From: an uncultured Candidatus Saccharibacteria bacterium
GTDB lineage: Bacteria > Patescibacteriota > Saccharimonadia > Saccharimonadales > Saccharimonadaceae
Direction of reading: 5' to 3'
NCBI GenBank assembly: GCA_946537195.1
Contig: CAMNFE010000004.1
Coordinates: 1-38,860, forward strand
Length of the DNA: 38,860 bases
A program made the position numbers and the translations under genes. The notes below the pieces were generated by a model that worked only from the letters and a program-made list of their open reading frames with translations, was not told where the DNA came from and did no database searches. How positions within the stretch are numbered: the stretch's first letter is position 1; every line of letters begins with the position of its first letter. This document shows positions 14,036 to 22,525 of this stretch, piece after piece.

Positions 14036-16864
14036 ATGGAGATTCTTCGCTTTTTTATGATGCCAATTGTTTGGATTCCGATTGTAGTTATCTTAATTAT
14101 TTTGACCGTCCGCAATTATCGTAAAGTTAACCGCCTCCAAGTTCTCAATGTCGATAGCGTTCTTTTGATGATGGAAATCCCAAAAGACAACGACAAAAAA
14201 GAGCTTGCCGCCGAACAACTTTTTGCATCCTTACACGGCATCCTGCGTGACGCAAACGAACTCCGAAACTCTGGCGGCGTTCAAGAGCATCTTTCTTTTG
14301 AAATCGCTTCCAGCGGTAATCAAATCCGCTTCTTTGTCTGGGTACCAAAAGTATTGCAATCATTTGTTGAAGGTCAGATCTATTCACAGTACCCAAGCGT
14401 GCAAATTTACCGCATGAAAGAGGACTATGTTGATCGTCGCGAAAAATATCCCGTCGCCTATAGCGCAGAAGTTACTCTGACCGAAAACGATGCATTGCCA
14501 ATTAAAACTTTTGAATCCTTCGAAGTTGACCCGCTCGCCGGTATTACTGGCACACTGGCTAAATTGAATCCAAATGGCGGCGAAGAGCTCTGGATTCAAA
14601 TTCTTACTCGTCCAATTCCTGACGATTGGCACAAAAAGAGCGATAACTGGATTAAAGCCGTTAAGGCAGGGAAGACTTTCGACCTCTTCCATATCGACTG
14701 GCAATGGTTTGGCGAAGTAATCGCCGCATTATGGCGCCCACCAGAGGGCGGTACTGAACAGCCAGTTAAAGTTGAACTATCCGAACGCGATAAAACGCGC
14801 GTCGCAAAGGCAGAAGAGAAGGCAACTAAGCTTGGCTATGCCGTAAAGATTCGCCTCGTTTACGTAGGCCAAGACGAAGTAAACGCTAAACTTAACATGC
14901 AAGCACTCGTTGGTACTTTCAAGCAGTACAACTCTACCAACCTCAACGGTTTCAAGATGCTTGGTGGCACTTTCGATAAAAACGCGCTCGATGCATACAA
15001 AGAGCGCCAATTTACCGATTCCGGCTTTATTCTTAATATTTCCGAGCTCGCATCAGTTTATCACCTTCCACACACCAACGTGGAAACGCCAAATATTGTT
15101 TGGGCTTCTAGCAAAACCGCCGAACCACCAGCAAAGCTTCCAATGCTCACTGGCGATCAAGCCGTCGACGAAAATATTTCCGCCTTCGGTCTTACCGATT
15201 TCCGTGGCATCAAACATCAGTTCGGCATGTACCGCCGCGACCGTTCACGTCACGTATATATCATTGGTCAAACCGGTTCCGGTAAGTCTGGTCTTTTAAC
15301 CCTCTTCGCATTAAGCGATATCTACCATAATCAAGGCTATTGTATTATCGATCCACACGGCGATCTCGCTATGGATAATCTTAAATTCATCCCCGAGAGC
15401 CGTGTTAAAGATGTTGTATATTTCAACCCTGCCGACACGCAATATCCAATGGCTTTCAATCCACTCGAAGTATATGATCCGGCTCGCAAGCCAAACATTT
15501 CTTCCGAGGTTATCGGCGTACTTAAACGTATATTCGGCGAATCTTGGGGTCCACGCCTTGAGCATATCTTGCGCTATACTTTGCTTGCTTTGCTCGATCG
15601 CCCAAATACCACCATGCTCGATATCTCCCGCATGCTAACCGATAAAGATTTCCGTAAAGAGACCTTGGAATATTGTAAAGACGTAACAGTCCTCCAGTTC
15701 TGGAAACAAGAGTTCGGCTCCTGGGGCGATAAACAGGTTACCGAGTCCGTTGCGCCAATTCTCAACAAGGTCGGCGCCTTCACGGCCAACCCAATTATTC
15801 GCAATATTATCGGCCAGCCAAAATCCAGCTTTGATATTCGCAAGATTATGGATGAGGGTAAAATTCTCGTCGTTAATCTTTCTAAAGGTCTGATTGGCGA
15901 AGACAACGCCGCATTACTCGGCGCCTTCTTAGTCACAAAAGTCCAGCTCGCCGCTATGAGTCGTTCGGATATTCCAAACGTCGAGGATCGTCGTCCATTC
16001 TATCTTTACGTAGACGAGTTCCAGAACTTTGCAACCGACTCCTTTGCGGTCATTCTATCCGAGGCGCGCAAGTACGGCTTGAACCTTACTGTAGCCAACC
16101 AGTACACTTCTCAGATGACAGAATCTGTGCGCGACGCCGTCTTCGGTAACGTCGGTACTACTATTAGCTTCCGTGTTTCTGCCGACGATGCGCCAATTCT
16201 TTCTAAACAATTTGAGCCAATCTTTGAGGCTCAAGACCTACTTAACCTTAACAACCGTCACTTTGTCGTTTCTATGATTATCAACGGCGAAAAAACTCCT
16301 GCTTTCTCGGCAACCACTCTTAGTATTCCGAAACCACCGAACGACCTTACGCCGCGCATCGTACGTAATTCCCGCTTAACTTACGCTCGCAATCGCGAAG
16401 AAGTAGAAAGAGATATTCGCGCTAATATTGAAGCGGCAGAGAAGTGGAAGAAAGATCTCTCAGATTCTGGACGTGCCGCCGGCGAACGCGGCTCGCAACC
16501 TAAAGAAAAACCAACCTACGCATTCGTACCAACTCCGCAACAAGACTTCCGTAAACAAAAGATCTCTCCTAACGCCGCTCAGGGCGAAGAAAACTCCGGT
16601 AACGGACTTAAAGACCTTAGTAAACTCCTCGGCGAAAAAGCACGTCTCGCAGAAAACGAGAAAAAGAGCCCAAATATCAAACCAGCCGTTATCGAGGAAG
16701 AGCCAGTAGAAGAACCGAAAGAAGAGCCAATCAATACTCGTCCGATGATCACTTCTGCTGATAATGGTGAAGTAAAAATCTCCAGCGCCTCTAACATGCA
16801 ACATGGCGGCGGCAAAAAGAAGAACCGTAATCGTAACCGTAATAAGAATAAAAATCGCTCCTAG
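14036..16864 (+). CDS. VirD4/TraD-like membrane ATPase (type IV coupling protein family)
   Basis: 942 aa. A hydrophobic segment at residues ~5-28 anchors the N-terminus. Residues ~35-330 form a conserved but unnamed region. The ATPase domain begins with YIIGQTGSGKSGLLTLFA (Walker A ~410), IIDPHGDLAMD, and Walker B FYLYVDEFQNFATDS (~657), followed by ARKYGLNLTVANQYTSQM, typical of VirD4/TraD/TraG-type DNA translocases. The C-terminus is disordered, Glu/Pro rich, and ends in a run of alternating Lys/Arg and Asn (KKKNRNRNRNKNKN). No other type IV secretion genes are in the window. It might move DNA or act in uptake; the family call is firm, the substrate is inference. It ends at a terminator shared with the surface-protein gene. 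Confidence 0.88.
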   Translation: MEILRFFMMPIVWIPIVVILIILTVRNYRKVNRLQVLNVDSVLLMMEIPKDNDKKELAAEQLFASLHGILRDANELRNSGGVQEHLSFEIASSGNQIRFFVWVPKVLQSFVEGQIYSQYPSVQIYRMKEDYVDRREKYPVAYSAEVTLTENDALPIKTFESFEVDPLAGITGTLAKLNPNGGEELWIQILTRPIPDDWHKKSDNWIKAVKAGKTFDLFHIDWQWFGEVIAALWRPPEGGTEQPVKVELSERDKTRVAKAEEKATKLGYAVKIRLVYVGQDEVNAKLNMQALVGTFKQYNSTNLNGFKMLGGTFDKNALDAYKERQFTDSGFILNISELASVYHLPHTNVETPNIVWASSKTAEPPAKLPMLTGDQAVDENISAFGLTDFRGIKHQFGMYRRDRSRHVYIIGQTGSGKSGLLTLFALSDIYHNQGYCIIDPHGDLAMDNLKFIPESRVKDVVYFNPADTQYPMAFNPLEVYDPARKPNISSEVIGVLKRIFGESWGPRLEHILRYTLLALLDRPNTTMLDISRMLTDKDFRKETLEYCKDVTVLQFWKQEFGSWGDKQVTESVAPILNKVGAFTANPIIRNIIGQPKSSFDIRKIMDEGKILVVNLSKGLIGEDNAALLGAFLVTKVQLAAMSRSDIPNVEDRRPFYLYVDEFQNFATDSFAVILSEARKYGLNLTVANQYTSQMTESVRDAVFGNVGTTISFRVSADDAPILSKQFEPIFEAQDLLNLNNRHFVVSMIINGEKTPAFSATTLSIPKPPNDLTPRIVRNSRLTYARNREEVERDIRANIEAAEKWKKDLSDSGRAAGERGSQPKEKPTYAFVPTPQQDFRKQKISPNAAQGEENSGNGLKDLSKLLGEKARLAENEKKSPNIKPAVIEEEPVEEPKEEPINTRPMITSADNGEVKISSASNMQHGGGKKKNRNRNRNKNKNRS

Positions 16865-16896
16865 AGCAAAATAAGGGCCAAATAAAGGCACTTAGA

Positions 16897-16927
16897 AAAG
16901 GACCTCCATCTTTCGTGGAGGTCCTTT
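16897..16927. terminator. Bidirectional terminator, VirD4-like / surface protein A
   Basis: Perfect 12-bp stem AAAGGACCTCCA/TGGAGGTCCTTT with a 7-nt loop. The minus-strand side is followed by a better T-run. Confidence 0.85.
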
Positions 16928-16942
16928 GGTCATAAAAAGGTT
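16928..16942 (+). repeat. Left flanking motif of surface-gene unit A
   Basis: GGTCATAAAAAGGTT. The identical 15-mer occurs at 18658-18672 beside unit B. An inverted relative lies at the far side of the unit (18564-18581). Confidence 0.7.
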
Positions 16943-16951
16943 GGTAGGCAA

Positions 16952-18556
16952 CTATCTGCGTACCGTGTTTTTACGCATAAAGAGACCGAGGCCAAGAAGC
17001 AATACGCCACCTGCTACGGCTACCGCATCAATACCGTCAAAGGTATTTGGGTTCTTTACGTTTGGTTTAGCTGCCGGTTTTTGTGCTGGTTGGCTTGGAG
17101 CTACTGCACCCGTCAAACGTAGGTAACCACCATTTGCTTCACCGGTTACTGGGATCTTTGAGCTACCTTTAAGAGCTAGGCCAACACCAGCGAGAGAGGC
17201 GTCCTTTAATTCTGCTACATCGGCAACAAATTCATTACCGCCACCGTTATATTCATATTTGACGCTCATATCACGATTAAAGTTGATCATCTTTACAACA
17301 GACGAAACCCCATCCATGCTAAAACCGTCAACGAGGGCAACCGTAAAGTCTTTATAAGCGCGGACATTACCGATATTCATGGACGAAACGTTATATTCGC
17401 CTAATTTCTTGCCATTTTTATCAAAGCTCATCACCTTCACTACCTTGTGAGTATTAGCCTCCGTAGTAGCCACCATTACGTCACCTTGCTTGTTTGCGGA
17501 TAGTAAATACGATGAACTACTATCTACGCCTTCTAGTTGGCGTTGTTTTTCTGAGCCTAAGTTCTTACTAATATCAACTGTTTGGACTGTATATTTGTCA
17601 GTTGTCTCATCGTATGTAATCTTCTCCGCTACATACGAATCGCCAGCTGGGAACAAATTTACATACGTAACGTTTCCGCCCATAGGAGTACTCGCAATCA
17701 CATTACCTGCAGCATCAAGCGCCGCTAAAGCTCCTTCATGCCCTAGCTGAACAATGCTTGACCCATCATTATTAAAGTAGGCTTTACCAATACGATCCGG
17801 AGCATTGATGGAGCCCGCCGTTCCTTTGGCGCCGCTATTTGAGAAATTATAGATCATACCATAGCTAGTCATTAAGCGATAACCATTAGAAACTTTTTTG
17901 ACTGCAACCGGTTGTACGCTATCTTCAAAAGTCGTGAGCCATTCTTTCGTGCCATCCGTTTTGAATTTAGCAATGTAATCAATACAAGAAGCACGATAAG
18001 CATATTCTTCATCCGTACTACCTTTATCTGTCGCATATGATGCAAACACGTCTTGCTGGCCAAAGCCACAAGCTTTTGCCAAAAGTGTATTGCTAACATT
18101 ATCTTCAAAACTAGATTGAGCAGGCGTTCCGACTGCCCCCTGAATAGCCATAGATTTCGCAGCCGCGGATCCACGGTCTGTATTTTTAGGCGTTTTTATG
18201 GCGCCTGGATAATAGTTCCAAAAGTCCGCCCATTTATTATCTTGATAATATTTAATACATTCTTCGTACGGCGCTGCTTCAACATTCTTTCCTTCTGCAA
18301 AGTCTGAAACGTCCAAGCTCATAGCCTTAAGCTTAGTTTCAGGCTCATCGTCAATGTATTTATAGCAAGCTACTGTTTGGCCGCCCACAACGTAGCCGCC
18401 ATCGCTGGTCGCTTCTACGACCCAGTTTATTGTGTCGGCACCTTCTACCTGACCGACACTTTTTTCGTAATCAACCATACCTGCCGCCGAAACGCCACTA
18501 AATGGCAGGATCGCCGCAGCAAGAATAGCCGAAGCCCCCAATAGTACTCTCTTCAT
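16952..18556 (-). CDS. Surface protein A with signal peptide and sortase-like C-terminal anchor
   Basis: 534 aa from the ATG at 18556, chosen because MKRVLLGASAILAAAILPFS is a classic signal peptide; an upstream in-frame ATG would bury it. The mature part starts VDYEKSVGQVEGADTINWVV and has beta-propeller-like blocks (GGYVVGGQT, DYIAKFKTDGTKEWLTTFED). The C-terminus carries a Pro/Lys linker, NPNTFDGID, a hydrophobic helix and the basic end RKNTVRR: the plan of a sortase sorting signal with NPNTFD in the LPXTG position. The next gene is a paralogue with near-identical N- and C-terminal parts. The mature domain has several cysteines. Function is unknown; a surface adhesin or sensor is plausible. 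Confidence 0.75.
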   Translation of the reverse strand: MKRVLLGASAILAAAILPFSGVSAAGMVDYEKSVGQVEGADTINWVVEATSDGGYVVGGQTVACYKYIDDEPETKLKAMSLDVSDFAEGKNVEAAPYEECIKYYQDNKWADFWNYYPGAIKTPKNTDRGSAAAKSMAIQGAVGTPAQSSFEDNVSNTLLAKACGFGQQDVFASYATDKGSTDEEYAYRASCIDYIAKFKTDGTKEWLTTFEDSVQPVAVKKVSNGYRLMTSYGMIYNFSNSGAKGTAGSINAPDRIGKAYFNNDGSSIVQLGHEGALAALDAAGNVIASTPMGGNVTYVNLFPAGDSYVAEKITYDETTDKYTVQTVDISKNLGSEKQRQLEGVDSSSSYLLSANKQGDVMVATTEANTHKVVKVMSFDKNGKKLGEYNVSSMNIGNVRAYKDFTVALVDGFSMDGVSSVVKMINFNRDMSVKYEYNGGGNEFVADVAELKDASLAGVGLALKGSSKIPVTGEANGGYLRLTGAVAPSQPAQKPAAKPNVKNPNTFDGIDAVAVAGGVLLLGLGLFMRKNTVRR

Positions 18557-18563
18557 ATTATTT

Positions 18564-18581
18564 AACCTTTTTATTTTGACC
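18564..18581 (+). repeat. Right flanking motif of unit A
   Basis: AACCTTTTTATTTTGACC, part of a doubled 14-bp unit (TTTRACCTTTTTAT, second copy slightly degenerate). It is inverted relative to the motif at 16928 and lies in the leader of gene A. Confidence 0.65.
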
Positions 18582-18634
18582 TTTATATAAGTCCATCCTA
18601 GCATAAGCTTTTTAAATGGTCAAGTGGGAAAAGA

Positions 18635-18657
18635 AAAGCCCCCACATGGGGGGCTTT
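18635..18657 (-). terminator. Terminator of surface protein B
   Basis: Stem AAAGCCCCC/GGGGGCTTT with a 5-nt loop, followed on the minus strand by TTTTCTTTT. Confidence 0.85.
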
Positions 18658-18672
18658 GGTCATAAAAAGGTT
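18658..18672 (+). repeat. Left flanking motif of surface-gene unit B
   Basis: GGTCATAAAAAGGTT, identical to 16928-16942 and in the same position relative to the downstream terminator. Confidence 0.7.
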
Positions 18673-18682
18673 AGGGAAGTAA

Positions 18683-20278
18683 TTATCTACGTGCCAAATT
18701 TTTGCGAAGGAATATACCAAATCCGAGCAATCCTAATCCGCAAATTATCGCTACCACATCAATACCGTCAAAGGTATTTGGGTTCTTTACGTTTGGTTTA
18801 GTTGATGGTTTTTGTACTGGTTGACTTGGAGCTGCTGCGCCCGTCAAACGTAGGTAACCGCCATTTGCTTCACCGGTTACTGGGATCTTTGAGCTACCCT
18901 TGAGCGCCAAGCCGACGCCTGCAAGCGAGTCATCTTTTAGCCTTGCCACATCGGCGACAAATTCATCACCACCACCGACATATTCATATTTAACACTTAA
19001 ATCACTATTAAAGCTTATCATTTTTACTAAACGCGCCGTTTCCGAGAACACAGCTTCTCCATCAACGAAACCGAGCGTAAAGTCTTTGAAGCTCTTAAAA
19101 CCTTCCATGTTAGCCGAACCGAAATCATATTGTCCAAGCTTATTACCGCTCTTATCGAAGCTTGCAATAATATTATCTTGCCCCTCAGAGCCTAGAGCGT
19201 AGAGACCGACAATAATGTTTCCCGCTCTATCGGCGCTTAGCAAAGCTGCTCCTTTCCCAGCTGGAACATTTAGCGAGCGCTTCGTAATAGTGCTTAAGTC
19301 CTTCGCGATATCAACTATTTCGCTACTAGATGAGGCTGGGTCACTCCCGAATATCTGTTTTTGCGCAACGTATCCGTTATCCGTCGGAAATAGATTGTAG
19401 AAAAAGCCGTTTTCTAGCCTCTCTGTTTTAAGAACTGCACCTGCAGCGCTATGCGCTACTAAAGTTTTCGAGCTTCCTGGTAGAGACCTGCCAACTAAAG
19501 CAATCGTCGACCCGTCGTCGTTAAAGTATGCGCTACTAATCATATCGTTTACACGGTTAACTCTATTCTCGCCCTTGGCACCAGTGCTAGAAAAGTCATA
19601 AACCATACCATACGAAGTCATTAGGCTATAACCGTTACCTACCTTCTTTACCGCTACAGGCCTTTGACTATCCTCTACGGTAGTTAACCATTGCTTTGTG
19701 CCATTCGACTGAAACTTTGCGATATAGTCAATACAAGAGGCAGCATATGAATATGTTTCATCGCCATCGTCATCGTCGTTGGCCCAATTGGTCACCAATC
19801 CGCCATCCCCGAAACCGCACACCTTGGCAATTAAGGTTTTACTTACATTCATCATGAACTCGTCGCCAGATGTGGACACCCCTCTCTTATCGTCGTCATT
19901 AGTATTAGCCCCTAAAACCGGCACCATGCCCGGATGATAATTCCAAGTCTCTATATATCCATGGTCTTGGTAATACTTTAAACATTCCGAGAAAGGTGCA
20001 ACCTCAACACCTTCTTCGTCCGCATATGAAAACGCTTTCATGTCGCCTTTCATCTGTAGGACTGGCTCCGGCAACATATCCTTGTAACACATAATGGTCT
20101 GGCCGCCTACAACGTAACCGCCATCATCAGTCGCTTCTACGACCCAGTTTACAGTATCAGCCCCATCTACTTGACCAATACTTTTTTCATAATCGACTAC
20201 GCTTGTTGCCGAAACGCCACCAAAAGGCAGTATCACCGCGGACAAAATAGCCAATATCCCCAATAGTCCTCTTTTCAT
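18683..20278 (-). CDS. Surface protein B, paralogue of protein A
   Basis: 531 aa. Signal peptide MKRGLLGILAILSAVILPFG, then VDYEKSIGQVDGADTVNWVV, GGYVVGGQTIMCYKD and DYIAKFQSNGTKQWLTTVED, aligned with protein A throughout. Identity is highest in the N-terminal block and in the last ~130 residues (SSKIPVTGEANGGYLRLTGA, VKNPNTFDGID, helix, RKNLARR); the middle is diverged. It is a tandem duplicate in the same orientation with its own terminator, so the two may be expressed separately. The anchor motif NPNTFD is retained exactly. No sortase gene is in the window. Exact function unknown. Confidence 0.75.
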   Translation of the reverse strand: MKRGLLGILAILSAVILPFGGVSATSVVDYEKSIGQVDGADTVNWVVEATDDGGYVVGGQTIMCYKDMLPEPVLQMKGDMKAFSYADEEGVEVAPFSECLKYYQDHGYIETWNYHPGMVPVLGANTNDDDKRGVSTSGDEFMMNVSKTLIAKVCGFGDGGLVTNWANDDDDGDETYSYAASCIDYIAKFQSNGTKQWLTTVEDSQRPVAVKKVGNGYSLMTSYGMVYDFSSTGAKGENRVNRVNDMISSAYFNDDGSTIALVGRSLPGSSKTLVAHSAAGAVLKTERLENGFFYNLFPTDNGYVAQKQIFGSDPASSSSEIVDIAKDLSTITKRSLNVPAGKGAALLSADRAGNIIVGLYALGSEGQDNIIASFDKSGNKLGQYDFGSANMEGFKSFKDFTLGFVDGEAVFSETARLVKMISFNSDLSVKYEYVGGGDEFVADVARLKDDSLAGVGLALKGSSKIPVTGEANGGYLRLTGAAAPSQPVQKPSTKPNVKNPNTFDGIDVVAIICGLGLLGFGIFLRKNLARR

Positions 20279-20287
20279 GTTAATTTG

Positions 20288-20305
20288 ACCTTTTTATTTT
20301 GACCT
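20288..20305 (+). repeat. Right flanking motif of unit B
   Basis: GACCTTTTTATTTTGACC, within two perfect tandem copies of the 14-bp unit TTTGACCTTTTTAT (20285-20312). It lies in the leader of gene B, inverted relative to 18658. Confidence 0.7.
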
Positions 20306-20353
20306 TTTTATGGAGAAATATTAACATAAGCATTTTTCAAAGTCAACCCCCTA

Positions 20354-20382
20354 TTGATTTTTTATTAAAATAATGACATAAT
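20354..20382 (+). promoter_or_regulatory. Promoter of the DegV gene
   Basis: TTGATT, 17-bp spacer, CATAAT; leaves a ~48-nt leader that contains AGGAGG. Confidence 0.55.
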
Positions 20383-20435
20383 AATAGAGGACAAATGTAC
20401 AAATGAGACATTAGCACGTTAGGAGGATGATTAGT

Positions 20436-21434
20436 ATGAAAGATTTTCAGATTTTGACTGACGCTGTGGCTGACTTGCCCCAACAAATCAAGTCGCTCGA
20501 CTATATTACCGTGATCCCCACCCCAATCATCATATCGGGCGTCCATAATATCACGATAACTGATTTATCGCCCGACGATTTCGGAGAAGTTGAACGTTTT
20601 ATCAAGCAGGGCGATCGCGCCACTACCAGTCAACCGCAGGTGTTCGACCCATATCGCGAGAGTTTCAACAGTGTCGAGACTACTACGCGGCGCCTCGTCG
20701 AACAAGGCAAAGATGTCGTCTACATCACGATGAATAGCAGCCTCAGCGGCACTTTTAGCTCTGTTTCACTTTGCTATGCAGAACTTGAAGATTGGGCTAA
20801 AGAGCAGGGGAGAACAGTTCGCTGCGTGGACTCTAGATGTATGTCAACCGGCCTTGCACTTCTCTTCTTAGAGCTTGTCGAAGCAATTAATCATAACGAC
20901 GTCAAAAACGTCAATGATATCGTGAACTTTGTCGAGAAAGAGCGGGGACATATCGGCCACTTCTTTACCTGGGGAGAGCTCTCCTATATCAAGCTCTCTG
21001 GCCGTGTTAGCTCAGTCAAAGCAACGCTTGGCACTCTTCTCGGCGTTCGTCTGATTGGCTCAGCTCAATATGTCAATGGTGGCACGGAACGCAAGCTTGA
21101 GCACGTCAACCCGGGCGCTATGATTCGCAGCCTAGCTAAATTTGGCGACGTCATCGGCATTTATGCCCAAAAGCACATCAGCAACCCTCATGGGCCTATT
21201 ATCGTTGCTCACGGCAATGTGCCACGCGACGCAGCACTCGTCAAAGAACGTATGCAAAGGTATTTACCGAACGCAAACTTTCTCATTGGCCACGACTGGC
21301 GTTGCGGAGCCGGCATCCAAATCCATGGCGGCCCAACCTCTCTCCATATCAATTTCCGCACCGACAATATCGGAGACCTCGAAACTACGACTGAAGAAAT
21401 GGAGACAATTATCCGCAAAATGCGTAAAAAGTAA
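20436..21434 (+). CDS. DegV family fatty-acid-binding protein
   Basis: 332 aa. The start is the second of two in-frame ATGs: the first (20427) directly abuts AGGAGG, whereas this one is spaced 9 nt from it. DegV proteins bind a fatty acid, and some (FakB) present it to a fatty-acid kinase. Family signatures: FQILTDAVADLP at the N-terminus, ATTSQPQVFDPYRE, YITMNSSLSGTFSSV (~95-110), VDSRCMSTGLALLFLELVEA, and the C-terminal domain with GELSYIKLSGRVS, LLGVRLIG and HDWRCGAGIQIHGGP. Compared with typical ~280-aa members it is longer. No FakA is visible nearby. Monocistronic, with a terminator at 21451. Confidence 0.88.
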   Translation: MKDFQILTDAVADLPQQIKSLDYITVIPTPIIISGVHNITITDLSPDDFGEVERFIKQGDRATTSQPQVFDPYRESFNSVETTTRRLVEQGKDVVYITMNSSLSGTFSSVSLCYAELEDWAKEQGRTVRCVDSRCMSTGLALLFLELVEAINHNDVKNVNDIVNFVEKERGHIGHFFTWGELSYIKLSGRVSSVKATLGTLLGVRLIGSAQYVNGGTERKLEHVNPGAMIRSLAKFGDVIGIYAQKHISNPHGPIIVAHGNVPRDAALVKERMQRYLPNANFLIGHDWRCGAGIQIHGGPTSLHINFRTDNIGDLETTTEEMETIIRKMRKK

Positions 21435-21450
21435 CTCGATCATCCACTCA

Positions 21451-21475
21451 AAAGCCCTGCTTATGCGGGGCTTTT
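21451..21475 (+). terminator. Terminator of the DegV gene
   Basis: AAAGCCCTGC/GCGGGGCTTT stem (10 pairs with one G-U), 4-nt loop, five T. Confidence 0.9.
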
Positions 21476-21733
21476 TGCATTATTTGGCAAAAATTAACAG
21501 GGGTCCAACAGAGGTGAAAATAGGGTAGGGGAAGCGCAAAATTCGATTTTAGGCCATTTTGGGGTCATAATTGGCAATTCGACCATCAGCCACTTTTTTG
21601 ACAAATTTTCAAATCAAAATTTACAGCCTAAAATTTACGGAGAAAAAATTCGTGAAAAAAATTTTCAAAAAAATATTTCACAAAATTTTGATTTTTGGCG
21701 GGGGAAGTGCTAATTTTTCAATTTTAGCCCCCT

Positions 21734-21807
21734 ACCCCTGTTATTCTTATATTCACCCCTGTTATACCCCTTTTCTACCCCTGTTAGAGGCCGATTTACC
21801 CCTGTTA
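21734..21807 (+). repeat. Four direct repeats ACCCCTGTTA with 21-22 bp period
   Basis: Exact copies start at 21734, 21755, 21777 and 21798, two helical turns apart, so they lie on one face of the DNA. An inverted copy TAACAGGGGT is at 21495-21504. Isolated relatives occur near 6332, 22266 and 34212. The arrangement is iteron-like. Confidence 0.8.
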
Positions 21808-22013
21808 AATGTCAAAATCAGGCCTAAATTCAAAAATAGGCCTTAAAACGCGCTAGGACACGCGAAGATGCATAAGCAGTATACAAACACGTAAATATAG
21901 TTAGAACGGCATTAGAACGCAAAGTAGAGGCCAAATAGAGCAAAAGCCAGCCAGGACTTGAATTATAAGCATAAACGAGACGGGTGTACAATCAACTTTT
22001 CGCTATATTTCCA

Positions 22014-22041
22014 ATGTCGCACAATGTATATTTTACGACAT
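22014..22041 (+). other. dif: Candidate dif site (XerCD-type chromosome dimer resolution)
   Basis: 28 bp made of an 11-bp arm ATGTCGCACAA, a 6-bp centre TGTATA, and an 11-bp arm whose reverse complement is ATGTCGTAAAA (9 of 11 identical). The centre equals that of E. coli dif as I recall it; by my alignment 18 of 28 positions match. It lies where gene orientation changes from rightward to leftward. Suggestive, not proven. Confidence 0.4.
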
Positions 22042-22187
22042 ACATATATGCACACGCCAGTTATATAACAAATCATCGTACATAACACATACGTCTGCAG
22101 AAGAGCCCTATTAATAGATATAATTCTATTCTCGCGCTACATATTACAGATCTCCACGCCAAAATCAAAAAAACGCCAAAATAGGGG

Positions 22188-22216
22188 GCTCCCCCGGAAA
22201 AAATCTCCGGGGGAGC
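22188..22216. repeat. GC-rich perfect hairpin in the AT-rich gap
   Basis: GCTCCCCCGGA/TCCGGGGGAGC, 11 bp with a 7-nt loop, and no T-run on either side, so it is not an ordinary intrinsic terminator. Confidence 0.7.
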
Positions 22217-22508
22217 GGCCGCTGCATTTTATCATTTGACATCAATGTTGTTATTTATACAATGCGACCCCTGTAAAACTACATATTAGAACATATTCAC
22301 GCCCATCCCGCTATATATTTCACGCGTGAAATCCCCAATTAATTTGACTTTTTTCTTGTTTTATTTTTTTATCGCTCCCCTACCCCCTTGGCCTGCTTTT
22401 TTGAAAGTCTTTTTCCTGCACACCCTTCCCGCACCGCTTCTTTTCCATTCACTCCACCCGAACAAAAACCGAACGCTCAGGGAACTCAGGGGAGTGGGAA
22501 CAAAAAAC

Positions 22509-22524
22509 CAGGGGTCTACCCCTG
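22509..22524 (-). terminator. Terminator of the pyk-pgk-ftsQ-like operon
   Basis: CAGGGG-TAGA-CCCCTG hairpin followed on the minus strand by a T-run, immediately after the stop codon at 22526. Confidence 0.8.
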
Positions 22525-22525
22525 A

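Larger units (their letters stand above)
21435..22501. other. Gene-free region with phased repeats, GC hairpin and dif-like site
   Basis: About 1.07 kb without a credible gene: the few open frames are short, low-complexity and lack start signals. It contains the DegV terminator, a very AT-rich stretch (~21600-21700), four phased 10-bp repeats (21734-21807), a 28-bp dif-like palindrome (22014-22041) and an 11-bp GC-rich hairpin (22188-22216). It separates mainly rightward from mainly leftward genes. Confidence 0.6.

Noticed and set aside
21734-21807. CRISPR array
   Set aside because: Repeats are 10 bp with 11-12 bp gaps, too short for CRISPR, and there are no cas genes.
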